Source: CAYWRO01 sp964460345
GTDB taxonomy: Bacteria; Planctomycetota; Phycisphaerae; Phycisphaerales; UBA1924
Direction of reading: 5' to 3'
Assembly: GCA_964460345.1 (NCBI GenBank)
Contig: CAYWRO010000024.1
Location: 1-49,205 of the forward strand
DNA length: 49,205 bases
Below the pieces are notes generated by a model that ran no database searches, had not been told where the DNA came from, and saw only the letters and a list, made by a program, of their open reading frames with translations. Shown here piece after piece: positions 1 through 7,773 of this stretch. Within the stretch, counting starts at the first letter, position 1, and the number at the start of each line of letters is the position of its first letter. The position numbers and the translations under genes were made by a program.

Positions 1-146
1 AAACCACCCGCCACCAAAACCCCCGCCGCCGAAACACCCCGATGCGATGATCGACTCAGCATAACCAGCCCATCCTTTCTTTCCCGAAGGTGTATAGGGA
101 ATGCAACGCGCCCACTTCCACCCACGCCGGCCCCAATCCAAAAGCA

Positions 147-180
147 GAAGGGCTCCGCCTACGGCCCGGCGGAGCCCTTC
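147..180 (-). terminator. Rho-independent terminator of the fibronectin-like gene
   Basis: A perfect 13-bp inverted repeat (GAAGGGCTCCGCC at 147-159 against 168-180) encloses an 8-nt loop. Read on the minus strand it is followed by TGCTTTTGG, so it fits a factor-independent terminator for the gene ending at 223. Bases 1-146 hold no supportable gene. Confidence 0.8.
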
Positions 181-222
181 CGGAACAGATGTCATGTTGT
201 CGCACGCGGGTAAGCCTCCTGC

Positions 223-900
223 TCACGCGGCTTGTGTGTCCGCCGGGCCGGAGCGGAAGGCGGCGGCGATCGCCGCATCCACCGTGCCGAAGTTGACGGT
301 CGCCTGCGGCGCGGTGGCGCTTCGCTTGTCGAAGCGCGCGCCCCAGACCTGGTACTGGATGACGTTGGTGTTGCGCGGCACGGCCAGGTCGGTCCATGTC
401 TTGGCCGCGACCGGCTCCATCCGGACCCACGGCCCGCCGTCAACGCTGCGCTCGATGATGAAGAACTGCCCCTGCGCCGTTGTCCCCTTCCACTTCAGGA
501 TGATGTGGCCGTTCGCCGTCGGATCGGCAAGGAGATTGGTGGGAGGGGTGGGGGGCCCGGCGGGCTTGGGGGGCGCCGGCGGGGAGAGCTGGGCAATCGA
601 GTAGACGTTCTCGTCGCCGGTGAACTCCGCGTAGGCGCGGATGGTCGCGACGACGCTGCTGCCGAGCGGGCGCAGCTTCTCGGCCTTGATGTTCAGTTCA
701 TCCGTGGCCAGTTTCGAGGCGTTGCGCGCCGACGATGCCGCACCCAGCGCCAGCACCGCGGCGTCAACCGCCTCCTTGAAAGGTTCGAGCGCCACCGGAT
801 CCAACCCCAGCGCCGCAGCGTTGGTGTCCCAGATCGGCTGGTGCTCCTTGTAAAACGCAATGAGTGCGTCACGACCGCTGGGGATTTTTGTATCTCCCAT
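223..900 (-). CDS. Helical plus fibronectin type III-like protein, function unknown
   Basis: The protein has 225 residues. Residues 1-105 are predicted helical, with an FYKEHQPIWD segment near the N-terminus. A proline-rich hinge (PPAPPKPAGPPTPP, about 106-120) follows, then a beta-rich module with FNIII-like spacing (ILKWKGT, FFIIERSVDGGPW, YQVWGARF) to about residue 205 and a short Ala-rich tail. There is no signal peptide or membrane segment, so a cytoplasmic location is likely. The ATG at 900 is supported by GAGGA nine bases upstream. The gene is monocistronic, with a strong terminator just downstream. I do not recognise a precise family. The FNIII-like fold is inferred from pattern alone, and a structural or binding role is a guess. 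Confidence 0.75.
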   Translation of the reverse strand: MGDTKIPSGRDALIAFYKEHQPIWDTNAAALGLDPVALEPFKEAVDAAVLALGAASSARNASKLATDELNIKAEKLRPLGSSVVATIRAYAEFTGDENVYSIAQLSPPAPPKPAGPPTPPTNLLADPTANGHIILKWKGTTAQGQFFIIERSVDGGPWVRMEPVAAKTWTDLAVPRNTNVIQYQVWGARFDKRSATAPQATVNFGTVDAAIAAAFRSGPADTQAA

Positions 901-1149
901 GGTAAAGATCCTCGCGGACGGCCGAGCCGGATCCGGGAGACGAGCGTCGCCTCCATCCGTCCGGTTTGTACCGTCCGAAAGTGTGGATCGACTGACTGGC
1001 GGTGCGGCTTAAGCAGTGTGTAAGTTTTTTTTCGCCTGTGCGGCCCGCACCGTCGCCGGCCGGTCGCGATCGCCCCCCGATCGAGGGGCTCCCACCCCCG
1101 CTGAGAGCGCGCCAGGGCCGGTGAACGTCAGATAACGCTCGTGTTGCGC

Positions 1150-1352
1150 GATTTATACGGCCGTATAAATCGCGCGCACGGCCGTAGAAATCATTTGTAC
1201 GGCCGTAAAAATTGCGCGCACGGCCGTAGAAATGGCGCGCGCGGCCGTAGAAATCATTTGTACGGCCGCAAAAGTCGCGCGCACGGCCGTAGAAACGGCG
1301 CGCACGGCCGCAAAAGTGATGCGAACGGCCGCACAACCGGCGCGCACGACCA
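1150..1352. repeat. 21-bp tandem array with palindromic CGGCCG cores
   Basis: The hexamer CGGCCG begins at 1158, 1179, 1200, 1221, 1242, 1263, 1284, 1305 and 1326, exactly 21 bases apart each time. A decayed tenth copy (CGACCA) sits at 1347. Between cores the spacer alternates mainly between TAGAAA plus GCGCGCA and TAAAAA plus TTGTA forms. Four of the six frames are free of stops in the consensus and would encode seven-residue repeats such as ARDFYGR. There is no ribosome-binding site or gene-like start, and the array lies between genes, so translation is not supported. The rest of 901-1149 shows no gene. Confidence 0.9.
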
Positions 1353-1469
1353 CGACAAACACACGCGCAGCCATGGACCGCCGGCTTCCAGCCGGCCCGG
1401 ACACCAGGCGCGCCCATTGCGCGGGCGGAGGAGCCTGGCTGGAAGTGAGGGGGGCGCGGCGCGCGTTTG

Positions 1470-1797
1470 TCAGAGCCGGCGAGCGGAAGCTCGCGGGCCA
1501 GTCCCGCAGCGCCCCGGTCGGATCGCATCGGACTCGTGATCGCGATGACACCACCGCCGCGACGGGATTCCATCGATCGCCAACGCCCGCCAGTGCGCAT
1601 GCCCGCGCGGAGTACCGCGTGGGCATGCCACCCGCTCCGCGCGCTCGCGCGGAGTACCGTGCGGGCATGCCACCCGCTCCGCGCGCTCGCGCGGAGTGCC
1701 GCGTGCGAGGGGGTGGGGGGCGAGGGGGGCCACCCGTCCTGAATCTGACCGGGGCGCTGCGGGACCGGTTCCGCGAGCTTCCGCTCGCCGGCTCTGA
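1470..1797. mobile_element. MITE-like element with about 54-bp terminal inverted repeats
   Basis: The sequence at 1470-1522 (starting TCAGAGCCGGCGAGCGGAAG) recurs in inverted orientation at 1744-1797, with one indel and a few mismatches. TTTG is present immediately outside both ends (1466-1469 and 1798-1801), compatible with a 4-bp target duplication, although such a match can arise by chance. Each arm carries its own small hairpin, GCGAGC-GGAA-GCTCGC. The interior holds no open frame of its own. The element ends 12 bases before the stop codon of the ATPase gene. Calling it mobile is an inference, since no transposase is nearby. Confidence 0.5.
1605..1707. repeat. 42-bp direct repeat inside the inverted-repeat element
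   Basis: Copies beginning GGGCATGCCACCCGCTCC start at 1621 and 1663 and are nearly identical over 42 bases. A partial copy precedes them at about 1605-1620. Each contains CGCGCG runs and GCATGC palindromes. The repeat is non-coding and lies wholly between the two inverted arms. Confidence 0.75.
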
Positions 1798-1809
1798 TTT
1801 GCTGCAGGT

Positions 1810-4800
1810 TCAGCGCCCCACCGCGGGATCCGGTTCGTTGACTGAACCTGCCGCCCCCAGCATGGCGAAGGGCCTGAACTTTTCGGTCTCCGATTCTTCT
1901 TCGCGCCACAGCAGTGCCCGGTGGACGCCGAGTGTGCTGGCGCGGGGGGCGTCGATCAGTTCGATGGAGTCGGAGGCGCTCATCTGGAAGAGGACGCGTG
2001 CGCCGAACTGCTTGACCGCCTGGCGGTCGAGCGCGCGGTTGAGGTTCTGCACGGTGTCGCACCACGCGACGGTGTGAAGGCCGTACGCGGGGCCCTCGGT
2101 GAGCAGGTCGGCGAGCATGCGGTCGGCCCGGGGCTTCTCATCGTCGCCCATCGAGAAACCGAAGTCGTCGCTGCGGCGGAGGTCGCGCAGGTGGTGCAAA
2201 CCGGCGAGCAGGAGGAAAACCGGCGGCGGCGGGCCATCGTCCGGCGCGATGCCCGCCTGGCGCTCGGCCAGTTCCGTCTTGAGCCGCGCCAACTCCTCAA
2301 CAAGTCGGCCGGGCTCGAGGCGGCGCACATCCGGCGAGGCGGTCGCCGCGGCGGCCCACGCCTGCGGATCCTGAGCAGGGTCGGCGTCGATGAGCAGGAA
2401 CTCGGCGCGCGGCGTCTGGGCGGCGATCGAAGCGACGGCGGCGGTGATCATCGCGGCGACGGCGTCGCGCTGCTGACCGACGAGGAGAAGATTGCTCGCG
2501 GTGCGGCGCGCGAAGTCCACGTGCGTGGCTTCGCGGATCGCGACGGGCTCGCCGATCCAGGCGCGCAGGGCGGCGCCGGGCCCGACGCCGATCTTGCGCT
2601 CAAGGCGCTGCGTCCGCACGAAGGCGGGGTTCGCTTCGAGCCGCGCCGGGGCGTTGCCCTCGAAGACGACCGTGCGGTACGCATCGCCGAGCCCGGCAGC
2701 GCGCTGCGACACGCGGTTGAGATTGGCTTCGCGCGTCGCATCGGGAAGCCACGCGACCTGGAAGGGGTTGTTGCCCTCGATCAGGCCGCTGGCGTCGTTG
2801 TAAATGCCCTCGCCGGGCCGCGCCAGGAGACGCGCGGCGGCGTTGTCCTCGCTGAGGATCAGGTACGAGTCCGCCTCGCTGCACTGCAGCGCGATGCGCA
2901 CGCCCATCTGCCCCATCGTGGTGCGGGCGAGGGAATACGCGCCGCCGAGTGTCTGCGAGCCGAGCAGCACATGGATGCCGAAGGCGCGGCCCTGGCGGAC
3001 GAGGCGGTCCAGCAGCAGGGCCGACTCCTGCGCAACCTTGTCATCCTCGATGAACAGCTCCTGAAACTCGTCGATGATCAGCAGCGTCCGCGGCAGGCGC
3101 TCATCCGGGCGCACGCGGCGGAAGCCGGCGAGGTCGTTCACGCCCAGGGAGCGGAACAGATCGCCGCGGCGCTTGAGTTCGGCGTCGACTTCCTGCAGCA
3201 CGGAAAGACCGAACTCGCGATCAGACTCGATGGCGATCGCCCGCGCGTGCGGGAGGTGGTGCATGGCGTACGTCTTGAACTCAACGCCCTTCTTGAAGTC
3301 GACGAGATAGAAGTCGACCTGGTCGGGGGAGTACCACAGCGCCAGGTTGGTGATCAGCACGTGCAGCAGCGTGGACTTGCCGCTGCCGGTCTTGCCGGCG
3401 ATGAGCACGTGCTGGAGCGTGCCGCGGCCGAGGGCGAGGTTCTGCAGCTTCGTCGCGCCCGCGCGCCCGACGGGGACGACAAGCTCCTGCGTGGAATCGG
3501 CGGTCCACTCCTTGCCCGGCTCCGGCGCGATCAGGCCGAAGGGCACCTCGACGCGAGAGCCCTCCTTTGACATCCGGCCGACGCGGCGGAGGGCGTCCGT
3601 GAGGAACTCCTCCGGCGGGGCTTCCTCGATCGTGAGGTCGAAGGGCTCGAAGTCGGCGTCCTTCCAGACGAAGTCGCCGGTGTCGCGGCCGCCGCGGCGG
3701 ACGAGACGGTTGGGGAGCTGGTTCAGTTCCGGGCGGCGGATTCCCGCGGGCAGTCGCGCGGCGGGGTCCGTGAGCATGACGACGTACACGCCGCAGCGCG
3801 CGCCGGAAGCGATGATGCTGAGGAGCCGCTTGGCGGCGGCGTCGGTGAAGTTCGTCGGGAAGTCGGCGATGACGAGGAAGCGGTACGGCTCGGCGACTTC
3901 GCCGGCCCGCTCGTTGTACTCGGCAATGGTGGAGAACTCATTGCGCAGGTACTTCTGGATGACGTTCTCCATGTGCTCGGTCAGGTCGGCCAGCCGCTGC
4001 TCGATGTGGCGCGACTCCGTCCAGATGCGGCCGCCGACCATGGCCTCGTCGTAGTCGGCCAGATGCATGAAGCCGGCGAAGCTCTCGCCGAGGCCGACCG
4101 GATCGACGATCGTGAAGCGCACTTTGCCCGGGGGAAAGGTGGTGAGAATGCGCAGCATCACCGCCTGCATCATGGAAAGGGCCGCGTCGCGTCCGTCCGG
4201 CCCGCTCTCGATCAGCACGGACCCCGCCGCGGGGAAATCGAGCACGGCGGGCAGCGCGATCTCGGCGGCCGCAGCGGCGTCGCCCTCGGCTGCCGGTGAC
4301 GACGGGATGGGAGCGAAGTCCTCATGCTGCGGCGCGCCGCCCTTGAGCTTCGCGACATCAACGATCATCCGGCCGAAGCGCACGGCGGGAGGCGCAAGTG
4401 TGGGGCCGTCCCAGTCATCCCACTCGGGCGAGCCCCAGGCGGGAAAGAGCTTCGCCTGCTGCGCGTTGACATGCGCAAGCATGGCATTCAGGCGCATCAT
4501 GCCGTCGTTCCAGTCGCGAACGAGGGTGCGCCAGGCCGCATCACAGCGCGCGCCGAGGGTGCTGGAGGCGCGCTCGTGCTCCTGCTCGGCTTCGGCGATC
4601 GCCGTGGCGGCGGCACTGCGGGCGGCATCGGCTTCGGCGTCGAGGGCGGCCGTCAGTTCGGTCGTGCGCCGGTTGCGCTGGTCTTCGATGGCTTCGAGGG
4701 CGGCGGCGCGCTTCTGGTCGACGCCGGTCGCGAACGCGGTCCGATCCGCACGGATCTGCTGCATCGCCGGTTCGAACTGCGCCTTGGCCTCGGCAATCTC

Positions 4801-5853
4801 GCGATCACGGGTCTCGCGCAGGGCCTGCTCGTCCGCGGCACGCACGTTCTGGGCGTGCTGGCGCGCCGCGGCGGCGGCGGATGCGGCGGTGTCCAGCGTG
4901 GACCGCAGCGAGGCGTAGACCCGCCATGTTCCGGCCCGGGCGGCGCGATAGAGAACGACGGTCAGGACGGTCACCAGGACGACCGAGAGTGCGGCGATGA
5001 TCCACAGCAGTTGTGAGGCGGTAAAGCCGAGCAGCCACCACGCGATGAGCACAGGGGCCGCCATCGCCACGGGCACGAGAACGTACGGAAGTCCTTCCTG
5101 GAAGAGTCGCGGTGTTCCGAGGCGTCCAAGGCGTGTCAGGCTCTCTTCGGCCTGTTCCAGGGCGGCTTCCAACGTGGGGGCCGCCGCCTCGGAGGGCTCA
5201 ACGCGCTCGCCGGTGGGAGCGTCGCGCTTGAAGAGCTTGCGCTGGCGGTACGAAGCGACGAGCGCATCGGCCTCGGCGCGGATGGCGTCGAGGCGGCGTT
5301 CCTTCTCCTTCAGGGCGACCAGTTCCTTTTCACAAGCCTCAGCGGGCTTGTGCTCGTTCGCCTCGTACATGGTCTCGGCGACCCAGACGGCCTCCTTCAG
5401 CCTTTTGGCTTCCTTCCTGAAAGGCTCGTCGAAGCGCTCCGCCATGTGCTTGCGCGCGGCTTCGGTCTGGCGGTTGATCTCATCCAGCCCGGCCTTCCGC
5501 TCGCGATCAATCTCCGCAAGCCCCTCGGCCCGGCGTCGCTCAATGTCGGTCAGCTTCGTTTCGCGTTCCTGTTCGAGCTCGGTGCGGCGGGCCTCGAGTT
5601 CGGCGGCGAGACGGTTGCCGCCCGTCTTCCGCTCGGTGGTAATGCGGGCCTCGAGATCGGCCCGGTAGGCGACGAGCGACTTGAGGTCGCCGACGAGTTT
5701 GCGGAGGTTCGCGGCGCTGACGGAGGGACCGGACTCGTGAAGCCAGGCGGCCGGGTTCACCTGCGCAGCCTCCCCATTGGTGGTGGTCGCACCGCCGGTC
5801 AATGCAGCGCCCTCCGATGGCTTCGTCCGGTTCGTCGCGGCCGCATCGTTCAT
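1810..5853 (-). CDS. Membrane FtsK/SpoIIIE (EccC-like) ATPase, type VII-like
   Basis: The protein has 1347 residues from the ATG at 5853, which overlaps the preceding stop as ATGA; a longer frame to 5982 exists but would run into the upstream gene. Order: charged coiled coil (about 35-190), two membrane helices (about 256-277 and 281-303), a second coiled coil (to about 450), then three tandem ATPase-like modules. Module 1 has a degenerate P-loop (LIESGPDGRD, 547). Module 2 is canonical, with Walker A GKTGSGKST at 820-828 and Walker B IIDEF at 926-930. Module 3 is degenerate (LLLVGQQRDA, about 1122). This matches the EccC/YukB layout of type VII secretion motors rather than DNA-translocating FtsK, because there is no gamma domain. 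The adjoining WXG100-type genes support that role. The substrates and any partner channel are not known. Confidence 0.85.
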   Translation of the reverse strand: MNDAAATNRTKPSEGAALTGGATTTNGEAAQVNPAAWLHESGPSVSAANLRKLVGDLKSLVAYRADLEARITTERKTGGNRLAAELEARRTELEQERETKLTDIERRRAEGLAEIDRERKAGLDEINRQTEAARKHMAERFDEPFRKEAKRLKEAVWVAETMYEANEHKPAEACEKELVALKEKERRLDAIRAEADALVASYRQRKLFKRDAPTGERVEPSEAAAPTLEAALEQAEESLTRLGRLGTPRLFQEGLPYVLVPVAMAAPVLIAWWLLGFTASQLLWIIAALSVVLVTVLTVVLYRAARAGTWRVYASLRSTLDTAASAAAAARQHAQNVRAADEQALRETRDREIAEAKAQFEPAMQQIRADRTAFATGVDQKRAAALEAIEDQRNRRTTELTAALDAEADAARSAAATAIAEAEQEHERASSTLGARCDAAWRTLVRDWNDGMMRLNAMLAHVNAQQAKLFPAWGSPEWDDWDGPTLAPPAVRFGRMIVDVAKLKGGAPQHEDFAPIPSSPAAEGDAAAAAEIALPAVLDFPAAGSVLIESGPDGRDAALSMMQAVMLRILTTFPPGKVRFTIVDPVGLGESFAGFMHLADYDEAMVGGRIWTESRHIEQRLADLTEHMENVIQKYLRNEFSTIAEYNERAGEVAEPYRFLVIADFPTNFTDAAAKRLLSIIASGARCGVYVVMLTDPAARLPAGIRRPELNQLPNRLVRRGGRDTGDFVWKDADFEPFDLTIEEAPPEEFLTDALRRVGRMSKEGSRVEVPFGLIAPEPGKEWTADSTQELVVPVGRAGATKLQNLALGRGTLQHVLIAGKTGSGKSTLLHVLITNLALWYSPDQVDFYLVDFKKGVEFKTYAMHHLPHARAIAIESDREFGLSVLQEVDAELKRRGDLFRSLGVNDLAGFRRVRPDERLPRTLLIIDEFQELFIEDDKVAQESALLLDRLVRQGRAFGIHVLLGSQTLGGAYSLARTTMGQMGVRIALQCSEADSYLILSEDNAAARLLARPGEGIYNDASGLIEGNNPFQVAWLPDATREANLNRVSQRAAGLGDAYRTVVFEGNAPARLEANPAFVRTQRLERKIGVGPGAALRAWIGEPVAIREATHVDFARRTASNLLLVGQQRDAVAAMITAAVASIAAQTPRAEFLLIDADPAQDPQAWAAAATASPDVRRLEPGRLVEELARLKTELAERQAGIAPDDGPPPPVFLLLAGLHHLRDLRRSDDFGFSMGDDEKPRADRMLADLLTEGPAYGLHTVAWCDTVQNLNRALDRQAVKQFGARVLFQMSASDSIELIDAPRASTLGVHRALLWREEESETEKFRPFAMLGAAGSVNEPDPAVGR

Positions 5854-6062
5854 TCGCATTCCCGCCGCGCCTTGTCCATGACGTCGCTGATTCGCTCCAT
5901 CGCCGTGAGCGCAGCGCGGACGGCCGGCTCGAGCGGGGCCAGGTACTCCTGCTCGAACTCCGATGCCTTGATGTCCGACCAATGTTCGCGCACTTCACGC
6001 CAGTGTACGTTCAGTTCCTTGTGGGCGCTGGTCAGCAGGGTGCGACCGACGTTGATGCTCAT
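5850..6062 (-). CDS. Half-size WXG100-like small protein
   Basis: The protein has 70 residues, is all-helical by appearance, and has no signal peptide. It carries W-S-D followed by F eight residues after the Trp (HWSDIKASEFEQEYL). This is the same W-x-D-x5-F spacing as in the WXG100-type protein encoded at 7186-7458, and a long C-terminal helix follows. The start has GGAGG six bases upstream, and its TGA overlaps the ATPase ATG, so the two are translationally coupled. I infer a shortened Esx-like substrate or chaperone for the ATPase. At 70 residues it is below the usual 90-100, and the Gly of WxG is Asp, so the assignment is tentative. No C-terminal YxxxD/E signal is visible. Confidence 0.7.
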   Translation of the reverse strand: MSINVGRTLLTSAHKELNVHWREVREHWSDIKASEFEQEYLAPLEPAVRAALTAMERISDVMDKARRECE

Positions 6063-6125
6063 GCAACCTCCAGAGTCTCGGATGCGCGGGAAGACGAGCG
6101 GCTCCGCGCGACCGGCGAGTTCGGC

Positions 6126-7163
6126 CTAATCCACGGTTTCCTCTTCGACGAGCCGTTCGCGATCCTCCGCATCGGCGATGAGTCGAATCTGCCCTTCCTT
6201 AAAGAGGATGATCCAGCCGCGGGGAAGCAGCAGGACGCCCGCATTTGCGCCCAGGCGCCGGGCCAGGGTGGCGGCGGGGACGCGGACGGGCTGGCGGACC
6301 GGCGCCTCGGCCGCGGCGAGGCCCACAACCCACTCGCCCTCAGGATGTTCCTGAGAGGCCCGGCGCAGCAGAAAGTACTCCCGTTGGGCCAGAGCGCCCT
6401 CTTCCACGACGATTGTGGCCCCGGCGGGAAGCGCCTGCAAGGCGACGCCCGGGATGCGGCCCATCAGGTCTGACGCATCGATGGGCTCCTGCGGGGCGGG
6501 AGCGCCGGTGACTGGGGGGGCGAGTGGGGGGGGCGTGCCGATCTGGCCGGCCCGGGTCCGCAAAGGCCACCATGCCGGTTTGGGGGAGGCCGCGGCCCCG
6601 GACCGTGACATGGAACTGCCCGCCGCGGGCAGGGAGGCCTCACCTGAGCGGGCCGCGGCGCCTGCGGGGCCGTCCGCGGCAGGCCCGGTGATGGCCAGGT
6701 AGGCCTCCAGGTTTTCGATCATGCGGCCGAGGCGGACCGCGGCCTCGGGCAACTCCGTGTGGACGGCCCCGGAAAGGCGCTCGACCGTGGCGTAGTAGCG
6801 GTCGGCCTCTTCCCGAAGTCGGCGCGACCAGGCCTTGACCGTTCGAGTGCGATCTTCGGCTTCGCGCAGGCGGACTCGGGCGGCGGTGAGTTCCTTCCGT
6901 TCCTCGGTCGCGCCGGGCGTGTCGCTGGTCGACCGGATCTCCCGGCGGAAGACGGCCGCGCGCGCCGTGGAGATGTCCTCGGTGCGGCTGGCGATCTCGC
7001 GTCGCCAGTGTGCGGACTGGGTGCTGTCCACCCAATCAAGGGTTCGACTGAGCTCGTTGTCAGCCTCGCCCAAGGCGCGTTCGGCGACCTCGCAGAAGCG
7101 CAGGAGGGCAGCGCGAAAGCGCTTCAGGGCGTCGACCGATCTGACGTTTGCGTGTGAGGCCAT
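6126..7163 (-). CDS. Coiled-coil protein of the WXG100/FtsK locus
   Basis: The protein has 345 residues from the ATG at 7163 (MASHANVRSVDALK). An upstream in-frame extension to 7370 only shadows the WXG100 gene. Residues 1-165 are strongly helical and charged, with two Trp residues (LDWVDSTQSAHW) in a turn-like position, recalling the long helical hairpins of LXG/WXG proteins. Residues 165-245 form a Pro/Ala/Gly linker. The last 100 residues look like a mixed alpha/beta domain ending in acidic ERLVEEETVD. It lies 22 bases after the WXG100 gene and 63 before the 70-residue gene, in one operon. I do not recognise a named family. A substrate or adaptor of the ATPase is the likeliest role. Confidence 0.75.
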   Translation of the reverse strand: MASHANVRSVDALKRFRAALLRFCEVAERALGEADNELSRTLDWVDSTQSAHWRREIASRTEDISTARAAVFRREIRSTSDTPGATEERKELTAARVRLREAEDRTRTVKAWSRRLREEADRYYATVERLSGAVHTELPEAAVRLGRMIENLEAYLAITGPAADGPAGAAARSGEASLPAAGSSMSRSGAAASPKPAWWPLRTRAGQIGTPPPLAPPVTGAPAPQEPIDASDLMGRIPGVALQALPAGATIVVEEGALAQREYFLLRRASQEHPEGEWVVGLAAAEAPVRQPVRVPAATLARRLGANAGVLLLPRGWIILFKEGQIRLIADAEDRERLVEEETVD

Positions 7164-7185
7164 GCCGCGGAGCTGCTCCTGAGCA

Positions 7186-7458
7186 TCAGCGCTGCCGCAG
7201 ATATTCCTCGATGCGATCCGCCTTCCGACGCAGGAACGGGATGTGCTCGGAGGCGGAGTTCGAGAAGCGTGCCAGGACCTTGAGCGTTTGCTCAAACTCT
7301 TCGGCAAATTTGCGGTGTTCCTGGTCGCGCCAGGTCTCGCCGAGGGCGGAGAGGCGTCCGTGGAGCACATTAAGCTGGTGTTGGAGATCGCGGTTGAAGC
7401 GCTCCAGATCGTGCGCGAACCTGCGGACCTCGTCAGGATCGATAACCGCCTTGGCCAT
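7186..7458 (-). CDS. WXG100-type (Esx-like) protein
   Basis: The protein has 90 residues from the ATG at 7458; a TTG six codons further upstream is also in frame. Size and layout fit the WXG100 family: a first amphipathic helix (DEVRRFAHDLERFNRDL...), a turn with LGETWRDQEHRKFAEEF, and a second helix to the end. The canonical WxG is WRD here, but the conserved Phe eight residues after Trp is kept. Known family members are secreted as helical-hairpin dimers by FtsK/EccC ATPases, and such an ATPase is three genes downstream. No C-terminal YxxxD/E motif is seen. This is the first gene of the operon, with the tRNA-Ile gene upstream on the same strand. Confidence 0.8.
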   Translation of the reverse strand: MAKAVIDPDEVRRFAHDLERFNRDLQHQLNVLHGRLSALGETWRDQEHRKFAEEFEQTLKVLARFSNSASEHIPFLRRKADRIEEYLRQR

Positions 7459-7514
7459 ACACCCAGTGTACGTCAAAGGCGGGGGGGTGGATCCCCAGGG
7501 GATTCGCAGTGCAA

Positions 7515-7587
7515 TGGCCCCGCCTGGATTCGAACCAGGGACCGAGCGATTATGAGTCGCCTGCTCTGACCGCTGAGCTACGGGGCC
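7515..7587 (-). tRNA. tRNA-Ile2 (CAT anticodon, lysidine type)
   Basis: The gene is 73 nt on the minus strand with a full cloverleaf: acceptor GGCCCCG/CGGGGCC, D-stem GCTC/GAGC, anticodon stem GGCGA/TCGCT with loop CTCATAA, and T-arm CCTGG TTCGAAT CCAGG. The anticodon is CAT. The body closely matches the E. coli minor tRNA-Ile2 and not elongator tRNA-Met (GGCGACTCATAATCGC core), so AUA-decoding isoleucine with TilS-modified C34 is preferred. No CCA is encoded. Confidence 0.93.
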
Positions 7588-7676
7588 CTCCGGCCGATCC
7601 TAGCCCATTGGGGGGAGAAGCAGCAGGGGAATCCGCCGGTTGGACAGGGAACCCGCCGTCGGCGTTGCTTACCCTC

Positions 7677-7689
7677 TTGCAGATTGCAA
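7677..7689 (+). promoter_or_regulatory. Dyad TTGCA-N3-TGCAA in an AT-rich patch
   Basis: A short inverted repeat lies about 85 bases upstream of the response regulator start, within one of the few AT-rich patches here (7676-7712). A weak -35/-10-like pair (TTGCAG, 17 bases, TACGCT) overlaps it. It could be a promoter or operator. The evidence is motif only. Confidence 0.22.
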
Positions 7690-7773
7690 CAATTTTCGAT
7701 ACGCTCTGTATGCCAGTCGGGGGCCCGGTCGTTTGGCCCGTGCCCTCATTCACCATCTCAAGCGGGGTTCGAC

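Noticed and set aside
1150..1352. CRISPR array
   Set aside because: The units are 21 bases including the spacer, with no unique 30-40-base spacers and no cas genes.
1141..1539. 132-codon plus-strand open frame across the first 21-bp array
   Set aside because: It is open only because the repeat period is a multiple of three. It has no Shine-Dalgarno and ends in repeat DNA.
1921..3570. 549-codon plus-strand open frame opposite the FtsK-like ATPase
   Set aside because: The minus strand carries intact Walker motifs. This frame has no recognisable domain.
5854..5982. Extended N-terminus of the FtsK-like ATPase
   Set aside because: The extra 43 codons overlap the 70-residue gene in another frame. 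The ATGA junction at 5853 and the family-like start favour the shorter protein.
7515..7587. Elongator tRNA-Met for the CAT tRNA
   Set aside because: The acceptor, anticodon stem and loop match the lysidine-type tRNA-Ile2 far better than tRNA-Met.
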